A DNA stretch of 64,000 nucleotides from Lachnospiraceae bacterium AC3007 (lineage in GTDB: Bacteria > Bacillota > Clostridia > Lachnospirales > Lachnospiraceae). Under the pieces are notes generated by a model. The model made no database searches, was not told the DNA's origin, and saw nothing but the letters and a program-made list of their open reading frames with translations. Positions 19,176 to 27,129 of this stretch are shown piece after piece (position 1 is the stretch's first letter; each line of letters opens with the position of its first letter). Location of the stretch: contig KK211273.1 of NCBI GenBank assembly GCA_000621405.1, positions 63,188 through 127,187 on the forward strand, in the 5' to 3' direction. Made by a program: the position numbers and the translations under genes.

Positions 19176-20076
19176 ACAGGTATTTATTATACTCGCTGTC
19201 GACCCGGAGCAAACCCAGGAAGAGTATCACCAAAAGAGCCAGCAGGATAAAATGATAATGGAGCATGAAGATCCCCAAAAGCAATGATATCAGAATGCAG
19301 GGAATGATAAGGAAAAAATTGAGCTTTCTGTTCCCGATGATGGTCAGGATGATGATCACAGGACATCCTAAATATTCTCCGAAGACTGTCAAATATACGG
19401 CAAAGGCGACTACCGCGAATGTCGCGATCAGTACTATGCTGCTGAGAGTGCTGTTTCCCGGCTGCTTAAGGAAATCTTTTTTTGACATCGGACCGTCATC
19501 CGGCCTGCCTTCAGGATCTGCAGCGTAGGGTATGCCGGCGTAAGGAACCTGGACTGCATCTGTGTTAACTGCTGATGACTGATCCGCAGACGGCATGGCA
19601 GGAGCCGGTGCAGCCGGAGCCGGTGCAGCCGGAGTTGGCGCAGCTGCAGAAAGTGCCGCCGCAGATGCCGCTTTGAAATCCTGCAGCATCGGAGCCTTTA
19701 TAAGCTCAGCGAAAAAATCATCTTCTGCTTTATATCTGTACTTATGGATAGCCTGCAGCCGGTTGAGCCTCATGGCCATGCCTGCGGGAAGCTCGACATC
19801 CTCAAGATATACGAGGAGGCGTTCCCTGCCAAGGTCCCTTGCGTAATTAAGCTCATCGCGGCAGTTCTCCGACGCCAGATAATTCTCGGAAAGAAAAGCT
19901 ATGATCCCGCTGCATCCTTTCAGATGCGACGCGATATTCTCATCCCATTCTGTCCCCGGATCGATGCCTTCGTCATACCACACATGTATCCCGTCATTTT
20001 CAAGACGTGAGATGAGTGGGAGTATCCGGTCTGAATCCTTATGAGAATAGCTTATAAAAATAAAATCCCGATCCAT
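19156..20076 (-). CDS. TIR-domain membrane protein
   Basis: 306 residues from ATG 20076 (GGAGAG just upstream); a GTG at 20091 is less likely. Residues 3-135 are a TIR domain: RDFIFISYSHKDSDRI, VWYDEGIDPGTEWDENIASH, then FLSENYLASENCRDELNYA with the putative catalytic Glu75. An Ala/Pro-rich linker (about 140-175) leads to a C-terminal part with about three hydrophobic segments, so the TIR head should face the cytoplasm. Bacterial TIR domains often cleave NAD+ in defence; others are scaffolds. The stop overlaps the DHH phosphoesterase start, arguing for coupled expression. NAD hydrolysis here is inferred only from the retained Glu. Confidence 0.85.
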   Translation of the reverse strand: MDRDFIFISYSHKDSDRILPLISRLENDGIHVWYDEGIDPGTEWDENIASHLKGCSGIIAFLSENYLASENCRDELNYARDLGRERLLVYLEDVELPAGMAMRLNRLQAIHKYRYKAEDDFFAELIKAPMLQDFKAASAAALSAAAPTPAAPAPAAPAPAMPSADQSSAVNTDAVQVPYAGIPYAADPEGRPDDGPMSKKDFLKQPGNSTLSSIVLIATFAVVAFAVYLTVFGEYLGCPVIIILTIIGNRKLNFFLIIPCILISLLLGIFMLHYHFILLALLVILFLGLLRVDSEYNKYLYEIKRP

Positions 20077-20147
20077 CTGACTCTCCGGCACGAACTATAA
20101 CTGTAAAAAACGTACACAGGAATTATACAACCATCCCCCGATCTTTC

Positions 20148-20813
20148 CTACGTACCAAAAGTATACTTTCTGAATCTGCGTTTCGGCCTTTCCTCCGGCC
20201 GTACATATGAGAATACATCAAGCCTCGTAACACCCATATCCTTAAGGCGGCTGATGCTCCTTCCCCGGCTCTCTTCCGTGTTGTGATCGGGGATCAGGGG
20301 CACACGTACGATCACGCGCCGAGGCCCTGCCTCATCCAGCAGGAAACGGAGATTTTCCTCCATGAGCGCGACATCCCCGCCGGTATATCGATGATATATG
20401 TCTTTGTCCATGTCTTTGCAATCGACTATGAACTCATCTATGCTCCCTGCAGCAAGTGCCACATTCTCCCGCGGGACGGCAAGACTCGTCTCAGCGAAAA
20501 GCTTCCACTCAGCAGGACATACTGCCCGGAACGGAGCAAAAAAAGCTGCCTGGAGCAGGGACTCCCCGCCTCCGAAGGTGATACCGCCTCCCGTGGCCCT
20601 GTAATAGAGATCGTCACAGCTCACCTTCTCGTACAGTTCCTGCGGTGATACAGCTTTGGGCTTTGCCCTGAGGAGCACTTCTTCATTAATGCAAAAACGA
20701 CACCGCAAAGGACATCCGGCTCCGGACACCAGCGAAGTAACGCCTTCCCCGTCTATACCTATACGATGCCGTGATATTGATATCAGCGGAAATAAAACCT
20801 CAGACAGTGCCAT
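20148..20813 (-). CDS. Radical SAM protein, activating-enzyme type
   Basis: 221 residues. The cluster motif is Cys34-x3-Cys38-x2-Cys41 (GAGCPLRCRFC), preceded by SRHRIGIDGEGVTSLV, the pattern of glycyl-radical-enzyme activases. The glycine-rich GGGITFGGGESLLQ segment binds S-adenosylmethionine. No ferredoxin-type second cluster is seen, and the C-terminus is short. No glycyl radical enzyme is encoded in the window. The start lies 14 bases inside the end of the Cys-rich repeat protein gene, so that protein is the closest candidate partner. It could instead act on a glycyl radical enzyme elsewhere; partner unproven. Confidence 0.82.
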   Translation of the reverse strand: MALSEVLFPLISISRHRIGIDGEGVTSLVSGAGCPLRCRFCINEEVLLRAKPKAVSPQELYEKVSCDDLYYRATGGGITFGGGESLLQAAFFAPFRAVCPAEWKLFAETSLAVPRENVALAAGSIDEFIVDCKDMDKDIYHRYTGGDVALMEENLRFLLDEAGPRRVIVRVPLIPDHNTEESRGRSISRLKDMGVTRLDVFSYVRPEERPKRRFRKYTFGT

Positions 20814-21351
20814 CTACCTCAAGATCCGGCAGATAGTCCGTATCGCAGCTTCCGTCAGAGCAGTCGTCATCCGGGGTGAAACTTCCGTCAGAATAGTCAC
20901 CATCCGGGGTGCAGCTTCCGTCGGAACAGTCATCATCCTCCCAGACATCTTCTTCACCTTCAAGCACATACAGATCTGACGGGGGCTCTTCTGCCACATC
21001 GCCCTCAAGTTCCCATTCCTCTGAAAAAGATTCATCCACTTCACCGGAAAGTTCCTCAGTATAGGGTTCCGTATCTCCGCTCAGCTCATTGCCTCCTATA
21101 ATGGGAAGGCTGCAGCCTGTGGCACCGACGGTGATCCCGGCGCAGAGGGCTGTTATCGCAACGCTCCTTCCGAGTCTTTTGCGCGACTCAAGCTCGCGCT
21201 CAAGATATCGCAGCTCGCTCTCGCAGCGCGGACAGGTACCGGAGCAGTCGCCCTGATAGGTGCACTCGCGGGTGACATAGGGAATATCGTTCTCATCGGC
21301 AATTTTCTGACGTATCTCCTTGAGGATCTTACATTTTGCCTTACCTAACAC
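20800..21351 (-). CDS. Cys-rich zinc-ribbon-like protein with acidic C-terminal repeats
   Basis: 183 residues from a GTG at 21351 with AGGAGG five bases upstream. The N-terminal part has four Cys (30, 36, 40, 43; ECTYQGDCSGTCPRCESE), likely one metal site. A hydrophobic segment (63-80) ends in a lipobox-like VGATGC. The C-terminal 100 residues are very acidic and end in near-repeats at about 139-171 built on DDCSDGSC and DYSDGSF. I know the N-terminal type from clostridial hypothetical proteins next to radical SAM genes, but no function. The overlap with the radical SAM gene makes it a candidate substrate or accessory. It starts 17 bases after the GGDEF gene. Confidence 0.7.
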   Translation of the reverse strand: MLGKAKCKILKEIRQKIADENDIPYVTRECTYQGDCSGTCPRCESELRYLERELESRKRLGRSVAITALCAGITVGATGCSLPIIGGNELSGDTEPYTEELSGEVDESFSEEWELEGDVAEEPPSDLYVLEGEEDVWEDDDCSDGSCTPDGDYSDGSFTPDDDCSDGSCDTDYLPDLEVDGTV

Positions 21352-21368
21352 AGCTGCCTCCTTTCTTT

Positions 21369-22877
21369 TTACTTTACTCTGTTGGATATCTCGTCCGGGT
21401 CCTCCCCGAAGAATACAAATTTGTTCCTGCCATGCTCCTTGGCGGTATACACAGCTTTGTCGGCGGCCTTATACAGCTCGTCGAAATCTCTCCCATCCTT
21501 TGGGAACATGGCTGCTCCTATGCTCGCCGTCACCGCATATTTGGTATATTCGCCGACGCCGAAATTCCTGAAGAAACCATAAGTGACATCGCCCATATGA
21601 AGTCTTGCATTTTCGTTGGGAATGTCCTTTAAGAATACCGCAAATTCATCACCGCCGAGACGTCCGACTATATCCGTTGTCCTGTAGAGTGTCGGAAGCT
21701 CCCTGCCAATCTGCGAGAGCACCTCGTCTCCGAAAGCATGTCCCTTGGTATCATTTATCTTCTTGAAATTATCTACATCCAGCAGGATAAACATGCCGGG
21801 TTCTTCGTCTCCGACCATATCAATGTAATCCTGTATCGTCTGCTGGGTGGATATTTTATTGAGAAGTCCGGTCAGAAGATCTGTCTCTGCCTTGCTCTGA
21901 AGCTTCTTCTGATTATTCCGGTACAGTGCCGTGATTATCAGATTCATCGCCACAAGGAATGCCAGGAAGATGATGAGGGCCACTACGATCCGGATATATA
22001 CCTTCTTCGACGGGGCAAAGTACTTCTCGATCTCGGTATCCACGTAGCTCCCGGTCGCAAGTTCGCATACATGCCAGCCGTTCATGTTCATGGGCCAGTT
22101 GATGAGAACTCTCTCCTCTCCGCCGGTGCTGCAGTACGTCCGGCCTGCGTGCCCGCCGGATATGCTTTCCTTGACGTCATTCATGGCTGTGCCCCGGTCA
22201 AACATGATCGTTGCATCAAAAAGGTTCCCGCCCTTATCCAGCCCCTTACCGCCGACGGCGCTCATGACCGTTCCGTCCGACATGATAAAGAGGTACTGGG
22301 TCTTGCCGTCAAATTCGGAAAGGGACGGGACCATCCTGAAGAAATCCGTGGACAGCCTTAAAGCCGTCATCCCTTTTCCATCCGCTATGGGAGCAGCCAC
22401 CGTGATGATATAGTCCTCTCCTGTCACCTCGGCGCCTGTAACGGATGCCTTGCCGTCCGAAGTAAGCTCCAAAGCTTCCTTGTACCAATCCTCACCGGCT
22501 ACACTGACTTTATTCCCTTCAGTGTCCGTGGCATTGCCATCAGCATCGATAATATAGCCCTCCCCGGCATCACCGGCTTTTACAACACGCTCCAGGACCG
22601 GAAGCGCCTGCTCCGTACTCCCGGAGACCTCAAAGCTGTACGCCGCAGCATCCGCAGCATACTTAAGTTCGGCAAGCTCATAGCGCATCTTTTCGACCAC
22701 AGCCCTGTCATAATCTGACAGTTTGGACTCAGCATGAGCCCTGCCGTCGCTCTTTGCTTCCGAGGAGGCATTCACCAGGATCACGACTATGTATATGAAG
22801 AGGATCACCGTAGGGATGATAATCCTTAGCAGACTCAGGATGTCCTCTCTTTTTTCCTTATCTTTTTTGCTTTTCAT
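21369..22877 (-). CDS. Diguanylate cyclase with extracellular sensor
   Basis: 502 residues. A transmembrane segment (about 14-36), an extracytoplasmic Cache-like sensor (about 40-295), a second membrane segment (about 300-322), then a GGDEF domain (about 335-490) with RLGGDEF near 406-412 and the DVDNFKKINDTKGHAFGD region. It should convert two GTP to c-di-GMP in response to an external ligand. No clear ribosome binding site precedes the ATG; a TAAAAT eight bases upstream could mean a short leader. Pairs functionally with the EAL protein at 3598-5490. First gene of a run with the Cys-rich and radical SAM genes. Confidence 0.92.
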   Translation of the reverse strand: MKSKKDKEKREDILSLLRIIIPTVILFIYIVVILVNASSEAKSDGRAHAESKLSDYDRAVVEKMRYELAELKYAADAAAYSFEVSGSTEQALPVLERVVKAGDAGEGYIIDADGNATDTEGNKVSVAGEDWYKEALELTSDGKASVTGAEVTGEDYIITVAAPIADGKGMTALRLSTDFFRMVPSLSEFDGKTQYLFIMSDGTVMSAVGGKGLDKGGNLFDATIMFDRGTAMNDVKESISGGHAGRTYCSTGGEERVLINWPMNMNGWHVCELATGSYVDTEIEKYFAPSKKVYIRIVVALIIFLAFLVAMNLIITALYRNNQKKLQSKAETDLLTGLLNKISTQQTIQDYIDMVGDEEPGMFILLDVDNFKKINDTKGHAFGDEVLSQIGRELPTLYRTTDIVGRLGGDEFAVFLKDIPNENARLHMGDVTYGFFRNFGVGEYTKYAVTASIGAAMFPKDGRDFDELYKAADKAVYTAKEHGRNKFVFFGEDPDEISNRVK

Positions 22878-22920
22878 GTGGATTATTTTATCACAGAAGG
22901 GCTAAAACAGACAGATGCAA

Positions 22921-22987
22921 GTCAGCGGGGACGGTTCTCACTGACTCCTCTTAAAAAAAGGAGTCAGTGAGAACCGTCCCCGTTGAC
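22921..22987. repeat. Long palindrome of the 'GGGGACGGTTCTCA' family
   Basis: Arms at 22927-22949 and 22959-22981 pair perfectly over 23 bases (GGGGACGGTTCTCACTGACT...), extended by GTCAG/TTGAC with one mismatch, with an A-rich nine-base loop. A degraded third copy follows at 22994-23020. It lies downstream of the ABC-transporter genes and may terminate them. The same core recurs at 43780-43847, 42046-42066 and 13295-13340. Confidence 0.85.
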
Positions 22988-23037
22988 TTACCGGTGAGAA
23001 CAGTCCTCGCTGACTCCCATCTTTTAATTATCTGAAT

Positions 23038-24462
23038 TTAATTCCAGTTAGGATCGCCGGCTGCCTGGGCGAGCTGAGCTCTTCTCTCGTCGAGACCCTT
23101 CAGGACATCCTCGCTGGTCATGTCGCCTATGAACATAGCGGCAAGATCTGCATTGATATCCATCCACTGCTCGTTGAAGTAGAGCACTACATCCTGGAGC
23201 ACCATTCCCTTGTGATCCTCGTCGAAGCTGTCAAGGAAATCAAGAGTAGTCTGTGAATACTCAGGTGTCTGGCCTACCTCTACAGGGAGGTTCTCTACGT
23301 CAGCTGCGTTATCGATGAGATACTGCACATTATCCTTCTCAACCAGGAATGCAAGGTACTGCTTTGCTGCATCGATGTTGGGTGAGCCGCTGTAGATGAA
23401 GCGTGACGGACCCGTCGGGTGGATGTTGAGCACCTGGTTGTCGCAGATGGGAAGCACGAAGAGGCCGAAATCATCTGCCGTGTATCCGTTGGTATTGAGG
23501 TCGCTCTCCACGATCTTGTTGATCGAACCGGGCTTAAGGTTGCACATAGCAAACTCTCCGCTTGCCATATATCCTTCTGCATCAGCGAACTCGTCACTCA
23601 TGTAGTTATCGCCGAAGTAACCGTTCTGAGCGAGCGTGTTGAGCTGATCGATAGCCTTCTTCATGTTCTCGTTCTCAGCGAAGGTGGTCTCGTTCTTATT
23701 CAGCTTGTCGATGATGCCGGGTTCGAGCTTGTCATGGATCTGGCCGTTGCCTGCCCAGAGCATGAGCACATGCCATCCGTCAGCGAGGGGCTCATATATA
23801 GGAGTCACACCGCTTGCGAGCAGCTTGTCGCAGGTATCCGTAAGCTCTACAAATGTGGTGGGAACCTTTGCTCCTGCTGCCTCAAAGAGCTTCTTGTTGT
23901 ATACCATATAATAATCCGTAGTCGTATCGTAATATGTCAGGCCGTAGTTCTTGCCGTCCACGCCGGTCTGCTCAGCTGAGAACTTGCTGTATGCCGACAT
24001 CCAGGGTTCGCCTGAGAGATCGACTGCATTCTTCTCTACATTGTAGGTGGTCTTGAGAGCGAATCCCGACTGTGCTCCCCATATATCAGGGCCTTCGCCG
24101 CTGTTGAGTCTGGTAAGGAGCAGATCCTGATACTGATCAGCGGGTACTATCTGATAGTCCACATGTATGCCTGTCTCCTCTTCAAACTTCTTACCAAGCT
24201 CCTGCTCGGAATCCTCTACCCAGTCCTGGCTGGCCATGACAGTGATGGTCGTTCCGGCAGCAGAAGTATCTGCTGCTGCATCTGCAGTATCAGCCGCAGG
24301 CGCTGCATCATCAGCTGAGGTATCGGCTGCGGGCGCTGCATCTTCCGTTGTTGCAGCAGGCTCAGTCGTAGCTGCCGGTGACATATCTCCACCGCCGCTG
24401 CATCCTGCAAGTGAACAGACAAGAGCTCCGCAGAGCAAAAGCGAAACCAGTTTCTTTTTCAT
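23038..24462 (-). CDS. Carbohydrate ABC transporter substrate-binding lipoprotein
   Basis: 474 residues. Signal peptide with lipobox LAGC (Cys21), then an Ala/Thr/Asp-rich spacer to about 75, then a family 1 solute-binding fold: TTITVMASQDWVEDSEQELG, KKFEEETGIHVDYQIVPADQ, and LNSGEGPDIWGAQSG. The binding protein delivers a sugar to the two permeases encoded next. Distal gene of the transporter operon, 71 bases after the second permease. Ligand not readable, though the neighbouring GH31 enzyme points to an alpha-linked gluco- or xylo-oligosaccharide. Confidence 0.92.
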   Translation of the reverse strand: MKKKLVSLLLCGALVCSLAGCSGGGDMSPAATTEPAATTEDAAPAADTSADDAAPAADTADAAADTSAAGTTITVMASQDWVEDSEQELGKKFEEETGIHVDYQIVPADQYQDLLLTRLNSGEGPDIWGAQSGFALKTTYNVEKNAVDLSGEPWMSAYSKFSAEQTGVDGKNYGLTYYDTTTDYYMVYNKKLFEAAGAKVPTTFVELTDTCDKLLASGVTPIYEPLADGWHVLMLWAGNGQIHDKLEPGIIDKLNKNETTFAENENMKKAIDQLNTLAQNGYFGDNYMSDEFADAEGYMASGEFAMCNLKPGSINKIVESDLNTNGYTADDFGLFVLPICDNQVLNIHPTGPSRFIYSGSPNIDAAKQYLAFLVEKDNVQYLIDNAADVENLPVEVGQTPEYSQTTLDFLDSFDEDHKGMVLQDVVLYFNEQWMDINADLAAMFIGDMTSEDVLKGLDERRAQLAQAAGDPNWN

Positions 24463-24533
24463 TACACTCCTCCTTTTTCATGTTGGTCATTTGCTTCATA
24501 TCTATGGTAAAAGACCTGCGTCTTCTATCACTT

Positions 24534-25367
24534 CTATCCCTTGACGGCTCCGGCTGTCTGGCCTCCCACGATATACTTCTGGCACAGCAGGTATACTATC
24601 AGAACCGGCGCGCAGGTAAGCAGCACATCCGCACATATGAGATTCCACTTCATCTCGTACTGGCCGAAGAAGTTGTAGATCGCCAGTGTCATGGGCCACT
24701 TCTCCGAGCTGTGCAGGAAATACAGCGGCATCATGAATTCGTTCCAACAGTTCAGGAAACAGAGCACTCCCGCCGTGATCAGAGCATTCTTCAGCATCGG
24801 GAATATGATCTTTATGTACAGCTGTATCGGAGTGCATCCGTCTATGATCGCAGCCTCATCCAGCTCCACCGGTATCTTGGATACGAATCCGTATATCAGG
24901 AAGATGGAAAACGGCGTCTGCATCGCCATATATAAAAGGATGATGCCCGGCCTTGTATTTGTAAGATGAAGAGTTATCATCGTCTTGGTGAGCGTCACGT
25001 AGTTGATCGGGATCACCATTCCAAGAACCACATACATGTAGAGGGCTGACATTCCTCTGCTTCTCCTGCGGGAGAATACATACGCCGCCATTGAGCCGAA
25101 GAATATGGTGATGAATGTCCCTGCTCCCGCATACAGAAGGCTGTTGAGGAAACTCCTTAAGAGCTTTCCTTTTTCTATGACCGTCCCGAAGTTCGAGAAT
25201 ATCCAGGTCTTCGGCAGCTGGAGGGTCATGTTCAGCGTCTCTCCGTCGGCCTTGAATGCGTTCAGTATGACGAGCAGCATCGGTATGATAACGATCAGCG
25301 ATGCGATCCAGGCCAGTATGTTTTTCAGAAAGATCTGTGTGAATTTATTTTTCGTCGTGTATACCAT
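24534..25367 (-). CDS. Carbohydrate ABC transporter permease, MalG type
   Basis: 277 residues with six predicted membrane segments. The EAA loop that contacts the ATPase is visible as ELDEAAIIDGCTPIQLYIKI near 185. Fifteen bases after the partner permease. No ATP-binding subunit is encoded in the block, so a shared MsmK-type ATPase is expected elsewhere in the genome, as is common in Firmicutes. Confidence 0.92.
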   Translation of the reverse strand: MVYTTKNKFTQIFLKNILAWIASLIVIIPMLLVILNAFKADGETLNMTLQLPKTWIFSNFGTVIEKGKLLRSFLNSLLYAGAGTFITIFFGSMAAYVFSRRRSRGMSALYMYVVLGMVIPINYVTLTKTMITLHLTNTRPGIILLYMAMQTPFSIFLIYGFVSKIPVELDEAAIIDGCTPIQLYIKIIFPMLKNALITAGVLCFLNCWNEFMMPLYFLHSSEKWPMTLAIYNFFGQYEMKWNLICADVLLTCAPVLIVYLLCQKYIVGGQTAGAVKG

Positions 25368-25382
25368 AGCCTTCTCCCTCCG

Positions 25383-26258
25383 TCACTCCACTACTTCGTC
25401 CTTCGTAAGGATCTTGACCATGAAGAATCCTATGATCACCATGAAGATGAAGAGCACAGAGCTTATGGTCGTGCCTTCCGCATAGAGGCCTTTGCTCATC
25501 ATCTTGTAGACTGCAGTATAGAGGACCTCAGTCCTGTGTCCCGGACCGCCGTTCGTAAGCGCATAGACCATATCAAATATCTTCAGCCCGTATATGACAT
25601 TCAGCACTATGGTCACGGCCAGTGTCTGTCTCAGCATCGGCAGGGTGATGAACCTGAACCTCTGCCAGGCACTGGCGCCGTCTATGGCGGCAGCCTCATA
25701 GTATATATCCGGTATCGCGAGTATCCCCGCGATAAGGAGCGTCATGATATATCCCACGCCTCTCCAGATATCAACGGCCATGACAGTCCCGAATGCGAGT
25801 TTCGGATCCACCAGCCATTTATTTGCAAGGAAATCAAGCCCCACCGTCCTTAAGAATTCATTGAGAAATCCTGTCTTGGGATTCAGTATCGATGTAAATA
25901 CAAGACCCGTCACGAGGATGGGCAGTATCGAAGGCAGATAGAGAATGCCTCTGTGGAAATTCTTCCATTTGATGCTGCGGCTTAAAGCCACCGCAAATAA
26001 AAGTCCGAGTCCTGTCTTTGCCACTGTGGTCACCACCGTGAACCAGACGGTGTTCGTGATGTATCTGAGATAGTCGTTATCCTGTGAGAAAACCTCGAAG
26101 AAATTCCTTAATCCTACAAAATGAAGATCAGGTGAATATGCCGACCAGTCCGTGAAGCTGTAACCTATACCAAGTATGCCCGGTATGACACTGAGCACCG
26201 TATAGATCAGCACTGAACCTGCTGCAAAATACCATGGATAGACTCTTGATTTCTGCAT
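25383..26258 (-). CDS. Carbohydrate ABC transporter permease, MalF type
   Basis: 291 residues with six hydrophobic segments and the EAA loop YEAAAIDGASAWQRFRFITL near 185. The start ATG at 26258 follows GAGAGAGGG. First gene of the transporter operon (permease-permease-binding protein). Its upstream region carries a LacI-type palindrome at 26323-26334. Confidence 0.92.
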   Translation of the reverse strand: MQKSRVYPWYFAAGSVLIYTVLSVIPGILGIGYSFTDWSAYSPDLHFVGLRNFFEVFSQDNDYLRYITNTVWFTVVTTVAKTGLGLLFAVALSRSIKWKNFHRGILYLPSILPILVTGLVFTSILNPKTGFLNEFLRTVGLDFLANKWLVDPKLAFGTVMAVDIWRGVGYIMTLLIAGILAIPDIYYEAAAIDGASAWQRFRFITLPMLRQTLAVTIVLNVIYGLKIFDMVYALTNGGPGHRTEVLYTAVYKMMSKGLYAEGTTISSVLFIFMVIIGFFMVKILTKDEVVE

Positions 26259-26322
26259 GGAATATACCCTCTCTCAAACTTCCCCAACAAGTGATAAGCA
26301 TCACTATGGATATCAGTTTAAT

Positions 26323-26334
26323 CGAAACGTTTCG
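26323..26334. promoter_or_regulatory. LacI/CcpA-type operator upstream of the sugar transporter
   Basis: Perfect 12-base palindrome CGAAACGTTTCG with the central CG typical of LacI-family sites. It sits 65 bases before the first permease gene. No LacI-family gene is in the window, so a distant regulator or CcpA is implied. Binding is inferred from sequence only. Confidence 0.6.
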
Positions 26335-26373
26335 TCTGTTCCATGCAGACATTTGTCCGGGATTTGTACTTTT

Positions 26374-27129
26374 TTAACCTTTGTTCTTTTTCCTGTATGC
26401 GCTTGGATTATCTCCCGCTTCTTTGCGGAAGGTCCTGCTGAAATAAAACTGATCCGGGTAACCCGAGAGCTCTCCGACTCTTGCTATGGGCTCATCCGTA
26501 GTCGCAAGGAGCCGCTTTGCTTCCTTGATGCGAAGCTCCGTCAGAAATCTGACAGGCGATTCGCCGCGGCTTTTCGTGAATATCCGGCTTAAGTATGCCG
26601 CAGAGAATCCGTACTCCTCCGCAAGCGTTCCTATATCCACCTCTTCCCTGAAGTGCTCCTTCAGATACTTCTCGGTGTCCCTTACTATGGCCTCGGAACC
26701 CCGACCCTGCGCTCCGTCTTCTCCGGGAAGCTCATAGTCCTGCTGCAGTCTGAGACTGAGCTTTTCCAGTATGGCTGTGAGCTTGTCCTCGGACACCGGC
26801 TTTAAGAGATAATCAAAGACCCCCTGTCTGATGGCCTCCTGGGCATATTCGAAGTCCGCGTATCCGGTCAGTATCACCGTCAGTATCTCCGGGTACTGTT
26901 CATGTATCTGCTTTGCAAGCTCGAGTCCGTCCATCTCCGGCATGCGTATATCGGTAAAGACAACCTGAATATTACCGCCCTCAAGAGCCTGCAGCGCTTC
27001 CTTCCCGTCCTGACACTCCGCAGCGATCCTGAAGCTGTCATCGATCTCTGCGATCCTGCGGGACACAGACTGTCTCACCATATATTCATCATCCGCTATC
27101 AGCACGTTATAATGGTCGATCCTTATCAT
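26374..27129 (-). CDS. yesN: Response regulator, YesN type (receiver + AraC DNA-binding)
   Basis: 251 residues. Receiver domain (5-120) with the acidic pocket DDE at 13-15 and the phosphoacceptor Asp60 in VVFTDIRMPEMDG; C-terminal AraC-type double helix-turn-helix (about 150-250: EVDIGTLAEEYGFSAAYLSR, and SGYPDQFYFSRTFRKEAGDN). The start overlaps the YesM end by 23 bases with GGGAGG upstream, so the pair is coupled. It should activate the adjacent sugar transporter when its kinase senses carbohydrate. Confidence 0.93.
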   Translation of the reverse strand: MIRIDHYNVLIADDEYMVRQSVSRRIAEIDDSFRIAAECQDGKEALQALEGGNIQVVFTDIRMPEMDGLELAKQIHEQYPEILTVILTGYADFEYAQEAIRQGVFDYLLKPVSEDKLTAILEKLSLRLQQDYELPGEDGAQGRGSEAIVRDTEKYLKEHFREEVDIGTLAEEYGFSAAYLSRIFTKSRGESPVRFLTELRIKEAKRLLATTDEPIARVGELSGYPDQFYFSRTFRKEAGDNPSAYRKKNKG

